NCBI RefSeq assembly: GCF_002797935.1
Contig: NZ_PGER01000001.1
Span: forward strand, 3,658,001-3,722,000
DNA length: 64,000 nucleotides
DNA from: Flavobacterium sp. 1
GTDB lineage: Bacteria; Bacteroidota; Bacteroidia; Flavobacteriales; Flavobacteriaceae
Reading direction: 5' to 3'
Part shown: positions 42,982 to 52,121 of the stretch, piece by piece
Layout of the letters: the number at the start of each line of letters is the position of its first letter
Numbering within the stretch: position 1 is the first letter of the stretch
Position numbers and translations under genes: made by a program
The notes under the pieces: generated by a model
Told to the model about the DNA's origin: nothing
The model's database searches: none
What the model saw: only the letters and a program-made list of their open reading frames with translations

Positions 42982-44931
42982 ATGAACAAATCGCTATTCG
43001 TTTTTTTTCTAATTGCAGCTTTCCCGGTTTACGCGCAAGTAAAAGTAAAAGACACTATTACCAGAAGAGCCAATATTGGATACGATCAAAAAGGAAATTT
43101 AGTTAGTTTCAAACCCGAAACACCGCCATTGATTCCTATCGCAGGCGCGCCAAAACCGAGTTATTCTTATTTATGGGAATTGGGCGATGGTCATTACAGT
43201 AAAGAAGCCGAGCCGAAACATGTTTACAAAAACAAAGGAACATATACCGCCAGACTTACCGTAACCAATAATTACGACAATGGAAAACCTCCGGCTACCC
43301 GACCTAAAAAAGTTGTAATTAACGATATTGAAGACCCCAATTACAAAAATATTGCCTCTATTGTCAATCAAAATGGATTATCTATTCAAAAAAATTGCGA
43401 CCCCATTCCCGAGCAGGAAATGCAGGTGATTGTGAGTTATGAAAACATGGAAAACTATGTAACCAACGGAAAACTCTATCTTTTTTACAACGAAAAACAA
43501 TTCAAAAACAACAATTTCGATTTACAGGAAGTGCGTCCTTATGCCGGTGAAAGAACCGTAAAAGAAAACAACATCGTTTCAGCCGACGATATTGATAACT
43601 CAAATCGTTATTTGGCATCTGCCGAGACTTTGGCTTTTGCCAAAAAATATAAAGAAACCACTAGCGAAACCGATTTGGATTCGACTTTGTTAGCAGCCAA
43701 AAACAGCTATAAAGATGTCGCCATTTTAGAAATAGACGATCACAACCCCGGAGAGACCCGAAATGTTTTTTACACTTTCAAAACCACTCCCGAAATGATT
43801 AAAGACACTAGTGCCACCATAACCATGCGTTCTATTTATGTCCCAAACCGAAGTTTTAAAAACCATAAAATAAAAAACCTGGAAATGGAAATCGTCACTT
43901 CCCACGATCCAAACAAAATGGGCTCTAACGGAAGTTTCATGAATTACAGATTCGTGCGCTACAAAAGGGTCAAATTCAAAACCAGCTTTCAAAACAACGG
44001 TGAAGGACCTGCCCGAAAAATTCAGCTTGAAACTGATATTCCAGATATGTTTGACAAAAGCACCTTGAAAATTGAAAGCATGTATCCCGAATGCCCCATT
44101 TGTCCAAAAGGCGAAGCTCCAACAGTAAGCTGTCTCGATACCATTGTGAGAAACACGCAGATATTTTTTGTATTTAGAAACATCTATTTACCAGGAAGCA
44201 ATCAAAAAAACGTGAAAGAAATTGACAGCACCAAAGGCTTTGTAAAATACTCCATGAAATTCAATGAGGATTTTCACAAAATAAAAACCAAAAGCAGAAC
44301 TGCAATTATATTTGACAAAAACGAACCTATTATCACCAATTATGCCACCACCCGATTCACTCCTGGCATATCCATTGGAGCCAAAGCCGGCTATAACATA
44401 TACTCAAACTTAGACAATTCCAAAAGCTATTTTGTTGGAGCTACAATCTCTCCTTTTAAATCCTACCGCTATTACATGCAGGCCGAATTTTTAAACAGTG
44501 TCACTTCCTATGACGGCGCTACAACTCTCACCCAAAAAATCAATCAAGATACAGGAGCAGTACAATTAAACCGCATCACCACATCTATTGAAAACAAAAA
44601 CATTAATTGGGAAATCCCGGTATTGTTTCGATATAATATTTCAACGTATTTTGGTGTGGGCGCAGGTGTTCAAATCAATATGAATGTTTCCGAAAAGCAA
44701 ACTCAACACATAGAAACCAAAGTATATGAAGGAACATCAGATAAATTATTATTACGTACAGATTACTCAACCGTTACCACCACAAACTCATTTCCAGAAT
44801 TAAAATCAGGACTATTATTTGATTTTACAGCCGGGTTTGCAAGAATTGGCCCCACTTTTGGAGCGCGTTATGTGCTTAACTTTGACAATAATTTCAATTA
44901 TTATCAGTTATATGCTCTCTGGAAATTTTAG
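42982..44931 (+). CDS. PKD-domain protein with C-terminal outer-membrane barrel
   Basis: 649 residues, signal peptide (KSLFVFFLIAAFPVYAQ). A PKD domain lies near residues 58-100 (YSYLWELGDGHYSKEAEPKHVYKNKGTYTARLTV). A middle part with many charged residues includes a CPICPKG cysteine pair. The last 200 residues (GISIGAKAGYNIYSNL onward) look like a transmembrane beta barrel ending in a terminal aromatic. It probably sits in the outer membrane with its PKD domain exposed. It precedes the CHAT gene by 74 bases. Confidence 0.8.
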   Translation: MNKSLFVFFLIAAFPVYAQVKVKDTITRRANIGYDQKGNLVSFKPETPPLIPIAGAPKPSYSYLWELGDGHYSKEAEPKHVYKNKGTYTARLTVTNNYDNGKPPATRPKKVVINDIEDPNYKNIASIVNQNGLSIQKNCDPIPEQEMQVIVSYENMENYVTNGKLYLFYNEKQFKNNNFDLQEVRPYAGERTVKENNIVSADDIDNSNRYLASAETLAFAKKYKETTSETDLDSTLLAAKNSYKDVAILEIDDHNPGETRNVFYTFKTTPEMIKDTSATITMRSIYVPNRSFKNHKIKNLEMEIVTSHDPNKMGSNGSFMNYRFVRYKRVKFKTSFQNNGEGPARKIQLETDIPDMFDKSTLKIESMYPECPICPKGEAPTVSCLDTIVRNTQIFFVFRNIYLPGSNQKNVKEIDSTKGFVKYSMKFNEDFHKIKTKSRTAIIFDKNEPIITNYATTRFTPGISIGAKAGYNIYSNLDNSKSYFVGATISPFKSYRYYMQAEFLNSVTSYDGATTLTQKINQDTGAVQLNRITTSIENKNINWEIPVLFRYNISTYFGVGAGVQINMNVSEKQTQHIETKVYEGTSDKLLLRTDYSTVTTTNSFPELKSGLLFDFTAGFARIGPTFGARYVLNFDNNFNYYQLYALWKF

Positions 44932-45005
44932 AATTTTGACACCAGAAAACAAAGTTTCATTAGCTAAATATTTAATTTTTTAAAATATCAGACAATCGAA
45001 ATGTT

Positions 45006-47636
45006 ATGATAAAAAAAAGTATACTGCTTTGCCTTTTTACAGCTCTGAGCCTTTATGGGCAAAAACAGCTCCAAGAAGACATAACTTATGATGCCATCGA
45101 TTATTTTGTAGCCAATCCGTCATTGGAAGGCATTAAAAACCTCAATACTGTTGAAACACTTTTTTGGAAAAGCCAAGACAAAAAAACAAAAGAAGGACTG
45201 CTGTCTATTGTCGTTCTCAACTGCAATAAAGGGTATTTTGAGAATAAATTCGGAAAAACAAATCAAGCCATTGGCAGTTACGAAAAAGCGTGGAAAACAT
45301 ATCAAGCCTATCAGCTCACCGATTATGATATAATTGAATATTGTCTGAAACCGCTTGGGAATTTATACACCATAATAGGAGATTATAATAATGCCGAAAA
45401 CATCATTAAACACTATTATTTTATTGCGAATAAGCAAAATAATGAATCGCAGAAAATCGCTGCAATTCTTAATTTATCAAATGTGTATCAAAACTCAGGC
45501 AGAATTAATGAAGCAATCGATTTAATTAAAAAGACAATCCATACCGAAAAAATAACCACAACTCAAAAAGGGCTTTTATTAAATAATTTAGGCGCAAATT
45601 ACCTTTTGAGATCGATAAATGAAGATTCATATAATGCTGAAGTGGCTTTTTTAAAAGCAATTCCATTATTAAAAAAAGACAAAACACAAGCGGAACCTTT
45701 ATTTAACACCTATATCAATCTGTATAGGATTAAAATTAACATCCAAAAAAATGAAGCTTTAAATTATTTTGCAGAAGCCAAAACTATTTTTAAAAAATTA
45801 CCAGATCAGGAACCTAGAAAAAAAGCCCAATTTTATTTGGAAGAAGCTTCTCTATTGCTAAAACAGAATAATTTAACCAAAGCTCAGACAGTTCTCCAAA
45901 CCATTTTCAAAACATTAATTTCCAGTTACTCCAGAGAAAAAGACATACTGCCAAAAGAAAATTCTCTTTATGCCGAAACCGTTTTACTCGATGCTCTAGA
46001 CCTCCAAGCTGATTTGTTTACAGCACAAAAACAGCCCGAGAAAGCATTAAAAAGCTATGATCTTGCTTTTTGTATCGAAAAATTATTTCAAACACTCATC
46101 GTGTATGAAAATTCTAAAATCATTACCCAAATTAAAAACAGAAAACGCATCGAAAAATGCATCCTCATTTACCAGTCATTATTTGAAAAAGATGCAAATT
46201 CAGTTTATATAGAAAAAGCTTTTCAATTAGTAGAACATACCAAATCGTGTGTTTTAAAAAATGAGATTTACAGAAACCGAACTGCTTCAAAAAAGGAAAA
46301 ACAAAAAATAGAAGAATTGCGATTTTGGAACAATGAAATCCTGAAAGAACAGCAAAAAGGGGAATTGGCCAATATTAACAAAATAAACGAAGACATAAAA
46401 GAGCAGAACCAGACAATGCTTATACTAAAAGAATACCAACCAGTCCGAGCAAAACAAAATGAAACAACTATTAATATCAAGGCATTATATTCTAAACTGG
46501 AATCAGATAATTCCATTATGGTCGAGTATTTTTGGGGTTCGGAAACGGTGTATGTATTCACGATACAAAACAATCAAATTTCCCTGCAATCCTTTTGTAC
46601 GGGACAAATGTGCGGCGATCCAATACCAAATTATATAAGCCTTTTTTATAACCCAGACAGTATCGTAAACGACATTGGCTTATACCAAAAAAAAGCTCAT
46701 TTAGCTTACAAAAACCTGTTGTTACCTGCCAAATCAAGCTATCAAAACCTCATCATCATTCCTGATGGAATTTTAAATTTCCTGCCGTTTGAAGCCTTGA
46801 TTACCAAAGAATCCAATACGGCAAATTTTGAAAAAATGCATTATTTACTGCATGATTTCAATATTGCATACAACAATTCGGCTAGTTTTTATTTGGATGC
46901 AAAACCGTTTTGCCCAAAAGAAAAAACCGTTTTGGGTATTTTCCCTGTTTTTGAAAAAACAAATTACACACTCACTTATTCTAAAAAAGAACTGCAGTCC
47001 ATCAGAGACAGCTTTAAAGGACGCTTTTTTGAAAACAATAATGCAACTTTTCAAAATTTTAAAAATAACGCTGCTAATTATTCTATATTACATTTATCAA
47101 CTCATGCAGATGCCGGCGATATTGAAACACCTGCCAGCATTAAATTTTATGACCGGGAAGTCTTGTATTCCGAATTATATCATCTGAATATCAATCCGAA
47201 TCTGGTCGTTTTGAGTGCCTGTGAAACGGGGATTGGCAAACTCTTCAAATCCGAAGGAGCAATGAGTATTGCGAGAGGTTTTCAGTTTGCAGGAGCGCAG
47301 AATTTATTATTCTCTCTATGGAAAGTAAATGATTATACCACCTCTATATTTATGGGTGACTTCTATAAAAATATTAAAAAAAACAATTCCTATTTTGAAG
47401 CTAATCATCAGGCTAAACTTGATTTTTTGAATAACAAAAACATTTCAAATGCTAAAAAATCACCCTATTATTGGGCTTCATTTGTATATTATGGCGATAT
47501 CGAAAACAAAGATAAAAACAACTACTTACTGCTAGGGATTATCATTGCAGCCATACTTATTGGAGGTTTTGTATTATTCAAACTTATTACAAGACGCATT
47601 CAAAAAGAAAAAACAACATTTAAAAAGGAAAAATAA
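45006..47636 (+). CDS. TPR-CHAT caspase-like protease, membrane-anchored
   Basis: 876 residues. An N-terminal signal (KKSILLCLFTALSLYGQ) is followed by TPR-like repeats over residues about 70-370 (AIGSYEKAWKTYQAY, AAILNLSNVYQNSGRINEAIDLI). The CHAT domain has catalytic His700 (HLSTHADAGD) and Cys739 (LSACETGIG) and ends near 840. A transmembrane helix (NYLLLGIIIAAILIGGFVLFKLI) closes the protein, anchoring it in the inner membrane with the protease on the periplasmic side. CHAT proteases are caspase relatives, often triggered through their TPR partner-binding repeats. It is downstream of the PKD-barrel gene and upstream of a retropepsin gene. Confidence 0.92.
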   Translation: MIKKSILLCLFTALSLYGQKQLQEDITYDAIDYFVANPSLEGIKNLNTVETLFWKSQDKKTKEGLLSIVVLNCNKGYFENKFGKTNQAIGSYEKAWKTYQAYQLTDYDIIEYCLKPLGNLYTIIGDYNNAENIIKHYYFIANKQNNESQKIAAILNLSNVYQNSGRINEAIDLIKKTIHTEKITTTQKGLLLNNLGANYLLRSINEDSYNAEVAFLKAIPLLKKDKTQAEPLFNTYINLYRIKINIQKNEALNYFAEAKTIFKKLPDQEPRKKAQFYLEEASLLLKQNNLTKAQTVLQTIFKTLISSYSREKDILPKENSLYAETVLLDALDLQADLFTAQKQPEKALKSYDLAFCIEKLFQTLIVYENSKIITQIKNRKRIEKCILIYQSLFEKDANSVYIEKAFQLVEHTKSCVLKNEIYRNRTASKKEKQKIEELRFWNNEILKEQQKGELANINKINEDIKEQNQTMLILKEYQPVRAKQNETTINIKALYSKLESDNSIMVEYFWGSETVYVFTIQNNQISLQSFCTGQMCGDPIPNYISLFYNPDSIVNDIGLYQKKAHLAYKNLLLPAKSSYQNLIIIPDGILNFLPFEALITKESNTANFEKMHYLLHDFNIAYNNSASFYLDAKPFCPKEKTVLGIFPVFEKTNYTLTYSKKELQSIRDSFKGRFFENNNATFQNFKNNAANYSILHLSTHADAGDIETPASIKFYDREVLYSELYHLNINPNLVVLSACETGIGKLFKSEGAMSIARGFQFAGAQNLLFSLWKVNDYTTSIFMGDFYKNIKKNNSYFEANHQAKLDFLNNKNISNAKKSPYYWASFVYYGDIENKDKNNYLLLGIIIAAILIGGFVLFKLITRRIQKEKTTFKKEK

Positions 47637-47678
47637 CGTTAGGAATGCTATTTTTACTTCTCACAATAGTCACCAAGT

Positions 47679-48116
47679 ATGAAAAACTTACACGAAAAAC
47701 TGAAGAAAGCAAATTATAAAAAAGTTAAGTTTAAAATCACCAAAACACAGCATCTTCTAATTAAGGTCAAAATCAATGGCGTGAAAGGAAATTTCATACT
47801 CGATACTGGCGCTTCAAACAGTTGTGTGGGATTTGAAAGCATCGAACATTTTGCATTGGAAGCCAAAAATTCCAAAACCAAAGCTTCGGGTGCCGGAGCA
47901 ACAGGAATGCTGACGCAGATATCTTCCAACAACAAACTCCAATTGAACAACTGGAAACATAACAAGTTTGATCTTGTTATCTTCGATTTATCGCATGTAA
48001 ATGAAGCTTTAAATCATTATAAGGTAAAACCTGTACACGGTATTATTGGAGCCGATGTTTTAATGAAAGGAAAAGGAATCATTGACTACTTTAATCATTG
48101 CTTGTATTTGAAGTAA
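47679..48116 (+). CDS. Retropepsin-like aspartic protease
   Basis: 145 residues, no signal peptide. NFILDTGASNSCVGFE (D42) is the active-site motif of clan AA single-domain proteases; GIIGADVLMKGKGIIDYFNH supplies the flap-like and hydrophobic-glycine region. Such proteins dimerise to form one active site. It lies 42 bases after the CHAT gene, so two protease types follow one another. A fragment of a second copy lies at 49978-50040. Confidence 0.88.
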   Translation: MKNLHEKLKKANYKKVKFKITKTQHLLIKVKINGVKGNFILDTGASNSCVGFESIEHFALEAKNSKTKASGAGATGMLTQISSNNKLQLNNWKHNKFDLVIFDLSHVNEALNHYKVKPVHGIIGADVLMKGKGIIDYFNHCLYLK

Positions 48117-48135
48117 TTCGGGGTTTACTGTCAAT

Positions 48136-48179
48136 AAAAAATCCCAAATTCCATTTTTATAAAGGAGTTTGGGATTTTT
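48136..48179. terminator. Bidirectional terminator between convergent genes
   Basis: AAAAATCCCAAA and TTTGGGATTTTT arms enclose a 20-base loop. It can terminate both the retropepsin gene (+) and the WG-repeat gene (-). The same hairpin style and downstream flank occur at 55205-55240. Confidence 0.75.
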
Positions 48180-48199
48180 AGTATTGAAAATTAAATGAA

Positions 48200-49873
48200 T
48201 TACAATTTCACCGTTTTTGTGTTATCATTCAAATCTATTGAGAAAATTTCTTTCCCTTTGACCCCATAATTACCGTTTGCATCCAGTATTATCTGATCAT
48301 AAATACAAGGAAGTGTTTCAGTTTTAGTCAGCAAATTGTATGCTCCAATTTTTCCTTTTTGTTTTACGAGCAAAATATTATTGTTCTCTCCAACAATTTC
48401 CTCGTAGTTAGATTCCATTACCTGCTGTCCCATCATATCCAAAAGACCTGCTTTATTATTGTTTTGACACATCAAATAACTAAATTTTGATTCATCATAA
48501 TAAGAGCCGCTTTTATTCAAAAAAGTAACTGGAGAGATATTAGAATATGCAATTGCTGAGATTTGCTGTGCGTTTTTGTCCAGCAAAACAAATTTCTTGT
48601 TCTTTTTGGCAATAAAAACAAAATTACTGGAATAATTGTTGTTCTTGCTTACAACCTTGTCTATGGATTCATATTCGCAGGGAGCGATTAATTTCCCAAA
48701 AGAATCCAACATTCCAAACAGATTGTTTTTTTCTACAATAAATGTTTCGTTTTCAATGTTGATATTATCGTATTCACAAGTAACAATTTCCGTAGGAGTA
48801 CCGCTGTTTACTTGTATCAAACCGCATTTATTGTTTTTGGTAGTTTTCAAACTATTGGAATAACTGGTATTAATCTGGTCGTATTCAAATGGCAGAGAAA
48901 CTTTTCCGTTGATTAAAACACAACCGTATTTACCGTCTTTATTGACAGCCAAAAATGAACCGTCATTATACGGATAAGTTTTAATATCCTTGTATTCTAT
49001 TGGCAAAACAATGTTTTCATTTTCATCTATAATCCCCATTCTGTCGTTCAGTTTTACGATAAAATTTTTACTGTTGCTAACGCTGTTTATTTGAGTATAC
49101 CATTTTTTAAATTTTGGCTTATTGTCGATCGTAACCAAATTAGATCCTTTTTCATTTTCAACTTTAAAATAATTACTATTATCAACAGTTTGAACGTATT
49201 GATATTCACAAGGAATCATAAATTTACCATTCAAAAGACTATACAACCCTCTCAAATTGGTTTTTTTATCCTGCAGAATAAAATAGTTCTCCACTCCGGA
49301 AACAGTACTGATTTCTCCCCATTTGAAAGGAATTAACACTTTATTGTCTCTGCTTAATACTCCATAATAACCATTCTTTGTACGTGCCGAAAAGATATCG
49401 TTCCCAATATGATTCAAAGAGTAGTAAATCATAGGAATTTCCCAAACTTCTTTTTCAACATTATAAAGCCCGTAATTATTCCCAATTCCAATTGGAAAAG
49501 AATTACCGTCGCTTACAGCTGGATATGTCTTTCTCTCGAATAATGCAGGTAAAAGAACTTGGTCTCTTTTTTTGATTCCAAATTTATAATTGCTGTTGTA
49601 TTTATCATAAAACCAAATCGATTCGTCGTTTATTTTTTCTGTAGCATAGCGTCCATAATTTCCATCTGAACGAAGCTCTCTTATCTGAGGAGCCTCTTCA
49701 GCCATGACTGGCGCATCACTCACAAGCATTACATCTTCAACAGGCTGCGGATCGCCTTTTATTGTTTCAGTTTTAGGTTTACTTTTTTGTTTTGGTTTTT
49801 TCTTTTGCGAAAAGCTGTTTTGAAAAAATAAAACCATTGCAGAAAGCAACAATACTTTGACTTGATTTTTCAT
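48200..49873 (-). CDS. WG-repeat (KWG leptospira-type) secreted protein
   Basis: 557 residues with a signal peptide (KVLLLSAMVLFFQNSFSQ), a lysine-rich linker and a long series of WG-type repeats of about 50 residues (NNYGLYNVEKEVWEIPMIYY, KYGCVLINGKVSLPFEYDQIN, NLFGMLDSFGKLIAPCEYESID). These repeats form beta propellers in exported proteins. It points toward the retropepsin gene. There is no enzymatic motif; the role is probably binding or adhesion. Confidence 0.88.
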   Translation of the reverse strand: MKNQVKVLLLSAMVLFFQNSFSQKKKPKQKSKPKTETIKGDPQPVEDVMLVSDAPVMAEEAPQIRELRSDGNYGRYATEKINDESIWFYDKYNSNYKFGIKKRDQVLLPALFERKTYPAVSDGNSFPIGIGNNYGLYNVEKEVWEIPMIYYSLNHIGNDIFSARTKNGYYGVLSRDNKVLIPFKWGEISTVSGVENYFILQDKKTNLRGLYSLLNGKFMIPCEYQYVQTVDNSNYFKVENEKGSNLVTIDNKPKFKKWYTQINSVSNSKNFIVKLNDRMGIIDENENIVLPIEYKDIKTYPYNDGSFLAVNKDGKYGCVLINGKVSLPFEYDQINTSYSNSLKTTKNNKCGLIQVNSGTPTEIVTCEYDNINIENETFIVEKNNLFGMLDSFGKLIAPCEYESIDKVVSKNNNYSSNFVFIAKKNKKFVLLDKNAQQISAIAYSNISPVTFLNKSGSYYDESKFSYLMCQNNNKAGLLDMMGQQVMESNYEEIVGENNNILLVKQKGKIGAYNLLTKTETLPCIYDQIILDANGNYGVKGKEIFSIDLNDNTKTVKL

Positions 49874-49977
49874 ATTTTTGAGTAGATTTTTTGAAATGCA
49901 AGTATAAATAAAAACTTGCTTAAAAAGAAAGTTTTATACTGCTAAAATATATATTATCCTACTTACCATTTATTAGA

Positions 49978-50040
49978 GCGAATGACCTGATAAAAGACAA
50001 AGCAATAATTGATTACTTTAATCACTGTTTGTATTTGAAA
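49978..50040 (+). pseudogene. Relic of a second retropepsin C-terminus
   Basis: In frame: ANDLIKDKAIIDYFNHCLYLK, which lines up with ADVLMKGKGIIDYFNHCLYLK at the end of the intact retropepsin gene. The DNA is also alike (ATTGATTACTTTAATCA.TG.TTGTATTTGAA). No start or active-site motif remains and the stop is lost. The piece overlaps the 3' end of the antisense MFS gene, so a tandem retropepsin copy was probably deleted there. Confidence 0.75.
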
Positions 50041-51253
50041 CAGCATACTTTTTTAATGAAAAATAGGAAACAATACCACTAATCATCATCAATAAACCGC
50101 CAAGAATAAATGGCATTCCTGCAAATTCAAATGGTGCTCCTTTATGTGTAAAATAATAAAAAAGACCTGACATTACTGGTGGTCCAACAATGGTTGCCGC
50201 ACTCATTAAACTCGCAATTGTTCCTTGAATTTCGCCTTGTTCGGTTGGCAAAACATGATTTGTAATAATAGCTCGCAATGATGGACCAGCAATCCCAGCA
50301 AGACAATATGGAATTAGAAAGAGAAACATCATCCAGCCTTCTGAAGCAAAAGCAAACAAAAACATTCCGATAGTATATAATGTCATTCCCGCATAAATAC
50401 TTTTTTCATTTCCTAATTTTCGACTGGTCCAGCGTATCAGTCCTCCCTGGACCAGACTTACTAAAACGCCGACAACACCCAGCGAAATTCCAACCATTTT
50501 TTCGTCCCAGCTGAATTTGTACATCGTAAAATAACTCCAGTTGCTTTCGACCGCATGTGATGCAACAAAAATCAAAAACAAAGCAATTAATAATCCATAA
50601 AGCGATGGGTATTTTTTTAAATTCAAAAAGGCACCTATTGGATTGGCTCTTTTCAAATTCACTGGCCTTCTGTTTTCTTTTGATAATGATTCGGGCAAAA
50701 TAAAATAACCGTACAAGAAATTCAGCATGCATAAAACTGCGGCAGCATAAAACGGAATTCTGGAACCATAATGCCCCAAAACACCTCCAATAACCGGCCC
50801 AATTATAAATCCAAGGCCAAAAGCCACGCCAATCATCCCAAAGTTTTTGGCTCTATTTTCTGCCGTGCTCACATCGGCTATATACGCCGAAGCTGTTGAA
50901 ATACTTGCTCCGGTCAATCCGGCAATTATTCTTCCTACAAACAACCATGTAATCGTTGGAGCAAATGCCAGCAAGATATAATCCAGCGAAAAGGCAAAAA
51001 GCGAAATTAAGATTATGGGTCTTCGCCCAAATTTATCACTCAAATTGCCTATTAATGGAGCGAACATAAATTGAGTTATCGCATAAGCAAATGTTAACCA
51101 GCCACCGTATTTTGCCGCTTCACTAACATCACCATGTATTAATTCTTTAATCAGTTTTGGAATAACCGGAATGATAATTCCCCAACCCGTAATATCGATT
51201 AACATTGTGATGAAGATAAAGCCGATAGCCGCTTGTTTTTTATTTGATGCCAT
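50018..51253 (-). CDS. TetA-type MFS transporter
   Basis: 411 residues with about 12 hydrophobic segments. Motif A (GNLSDKFGRRPIIL) and the N-terminal IGFIFITMLIDITGWGIIIPVIP are typical of the TCR/Tet drug:proton antiporters. The C-terminal residues (VSNTNSD) are encoded antisense to the retropepsin relic, so the stop may have been acquired by that deletion. The substrate is unknown. Confidence 0.88.
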   Translation of the reverse strand: MASNKKQAAIGFIFITMLIDITGWGIIIPVIPKLIKELIHGDVSEAAKYGGWLTFAYAITQFMFAPLIGNLSDKFGRRPIILISLFAFSLDYILLAFAPTITWLFVGRIIAGLTGASISTASAYIADVSTAENRAKNFGMIGVAFGLGFIIGPVIGGVLGHYGSRIPFYAAAVLCMLNFLYGYFILPESLSKENRRPVNLKRANPIGAFLNLKKYPSLYGLLIALFLIFVASHAVESNWSYFTMYKFSWDEKMVGISLGVVGVLVSLVQGGLIRWTSRKLGNEKSIYAGMTLYTIGMFLFAFASEGWMMFLFLIPYCLAGIAGPSLRAIITNHVLPTEQGEIQGTIASLMSAATIVGPPVMSGLFYYFTHKGAPFEFAGMPFILGGLLMMISGIVSYFSLKKYAVSNTNSD

Positions 51254-51301
51254 AAATAGTATTTGGTTATAAACAGAGAACTAATTCAGTATTATAAAAA
51301 A

Positions 51302-51499
51302 CTAAATCTTAAATGTTCCGAGATATAAAGTTTTATACTCATCTGAATAAACCTGAATTTCATAGCCGTCCCAAAGATTTCTAGCCCAAACTAATTTGTT
51401 TACTGAGATAAAATAATTGTACCATTTTCTTTCTCCTAATTTTTGAGGATTAAGTTTATTGGTTTCTAAAGCTTTTAGAATTTTAGTCTCTATATTCAT
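51302..51499 (-). CDS. Small protein of RM operon, unknown
   Basis: 65 residues (KILKALETNKLNPQKLGERKWYNYFISVNKLVWARNLWDG), no recognised family; tryptophan-rich and mainly soluble-looking. It follows the nuclease-like gene after only 4 bases, so it is part of the restriction-modification operon. It may be a control or anti-restriction-type helper, but nothing in the sequence decides this. Confidence 0.5.
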   Translation of the reverse strand: MNIETKILKALETNKLNPQKLGERKWYNYFISVNKLVWARNLWDGYEIQVYSDEYKTLYLGTFKI

Positions 51500-51503
51500 A
51501 ATA

Positions 51504-52121
51504 CTAATTTACAAAATCTAAAAAAAGATGAGATAATTCTTTCTCATTATGATTAGAAAAATGACTGCCATTTACTGATGATAGAGGAGATAATATAGTT
51601 TCTTTTTCTCTTTTATCCATTATCAGCAATTTATTAATTCCTATTACACAATTATCAACTGTTCCTTCAAGAATATATCCAACAAGAAATCCTTCACAGT
51701 CAAAATATTTTCCACCCATTAAAAAATTATCAATACCTGTAGTAATATATCTTCTTTTTAGACCAGAATCATTTACTTTAATATTTTTTGCCTCAACAAA
51801 ATACTTGTACTCTTCGCCTTTCCAAAAAGTAGCATATCTCATATCAATTCTTGAAAATTTAGCAGCAAACCCTTTATTATAAGTCACATCATTGTCAAAA
51901 ATATAATTTTCCAGATTTGTTGAAATTCCCCAAACTTTCCTTTTAGGATTTTCATCGATATAATTATGAAGATTAGCAGTTATATCATTTTCATCAAAAT
52001 CTAAACCAATAGATTTATTTGAAATAGAAGTATAATACGCTTCAATAAACAAACTTGTACATCTTTCTTTGAATTTGCCTTGAAACTTTAGAAATATTTA
52101 AGTAGTTAAAGTTCCTGCCAT
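51504..52121 (-). pseudogene. PD-(D/E)XK nuclease-like gene, early stop at codon 8
   Basis: The body (182 residues from a TTG at 52052) contains SRIDMRYATFWKGEEYKYFVEAKNIKV, with the D...EAK pattern of the PD-(D/E)XK nuclease fold, suggesting the restriction partner of the adjacent methyltransferase. An ATG overlapping the methyltransferase stop (TAATG, 52121) begins MAGTLTT in the same frame but hits TAA at codon 8. Reading +1 T then -1 A at about 52100 and 52086 would give MAGTLTTLNISKFQGKFKERC, a plausible N-terminus. The gene is thus broken, miscalled, or starts internally. Confidence 0.55.
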
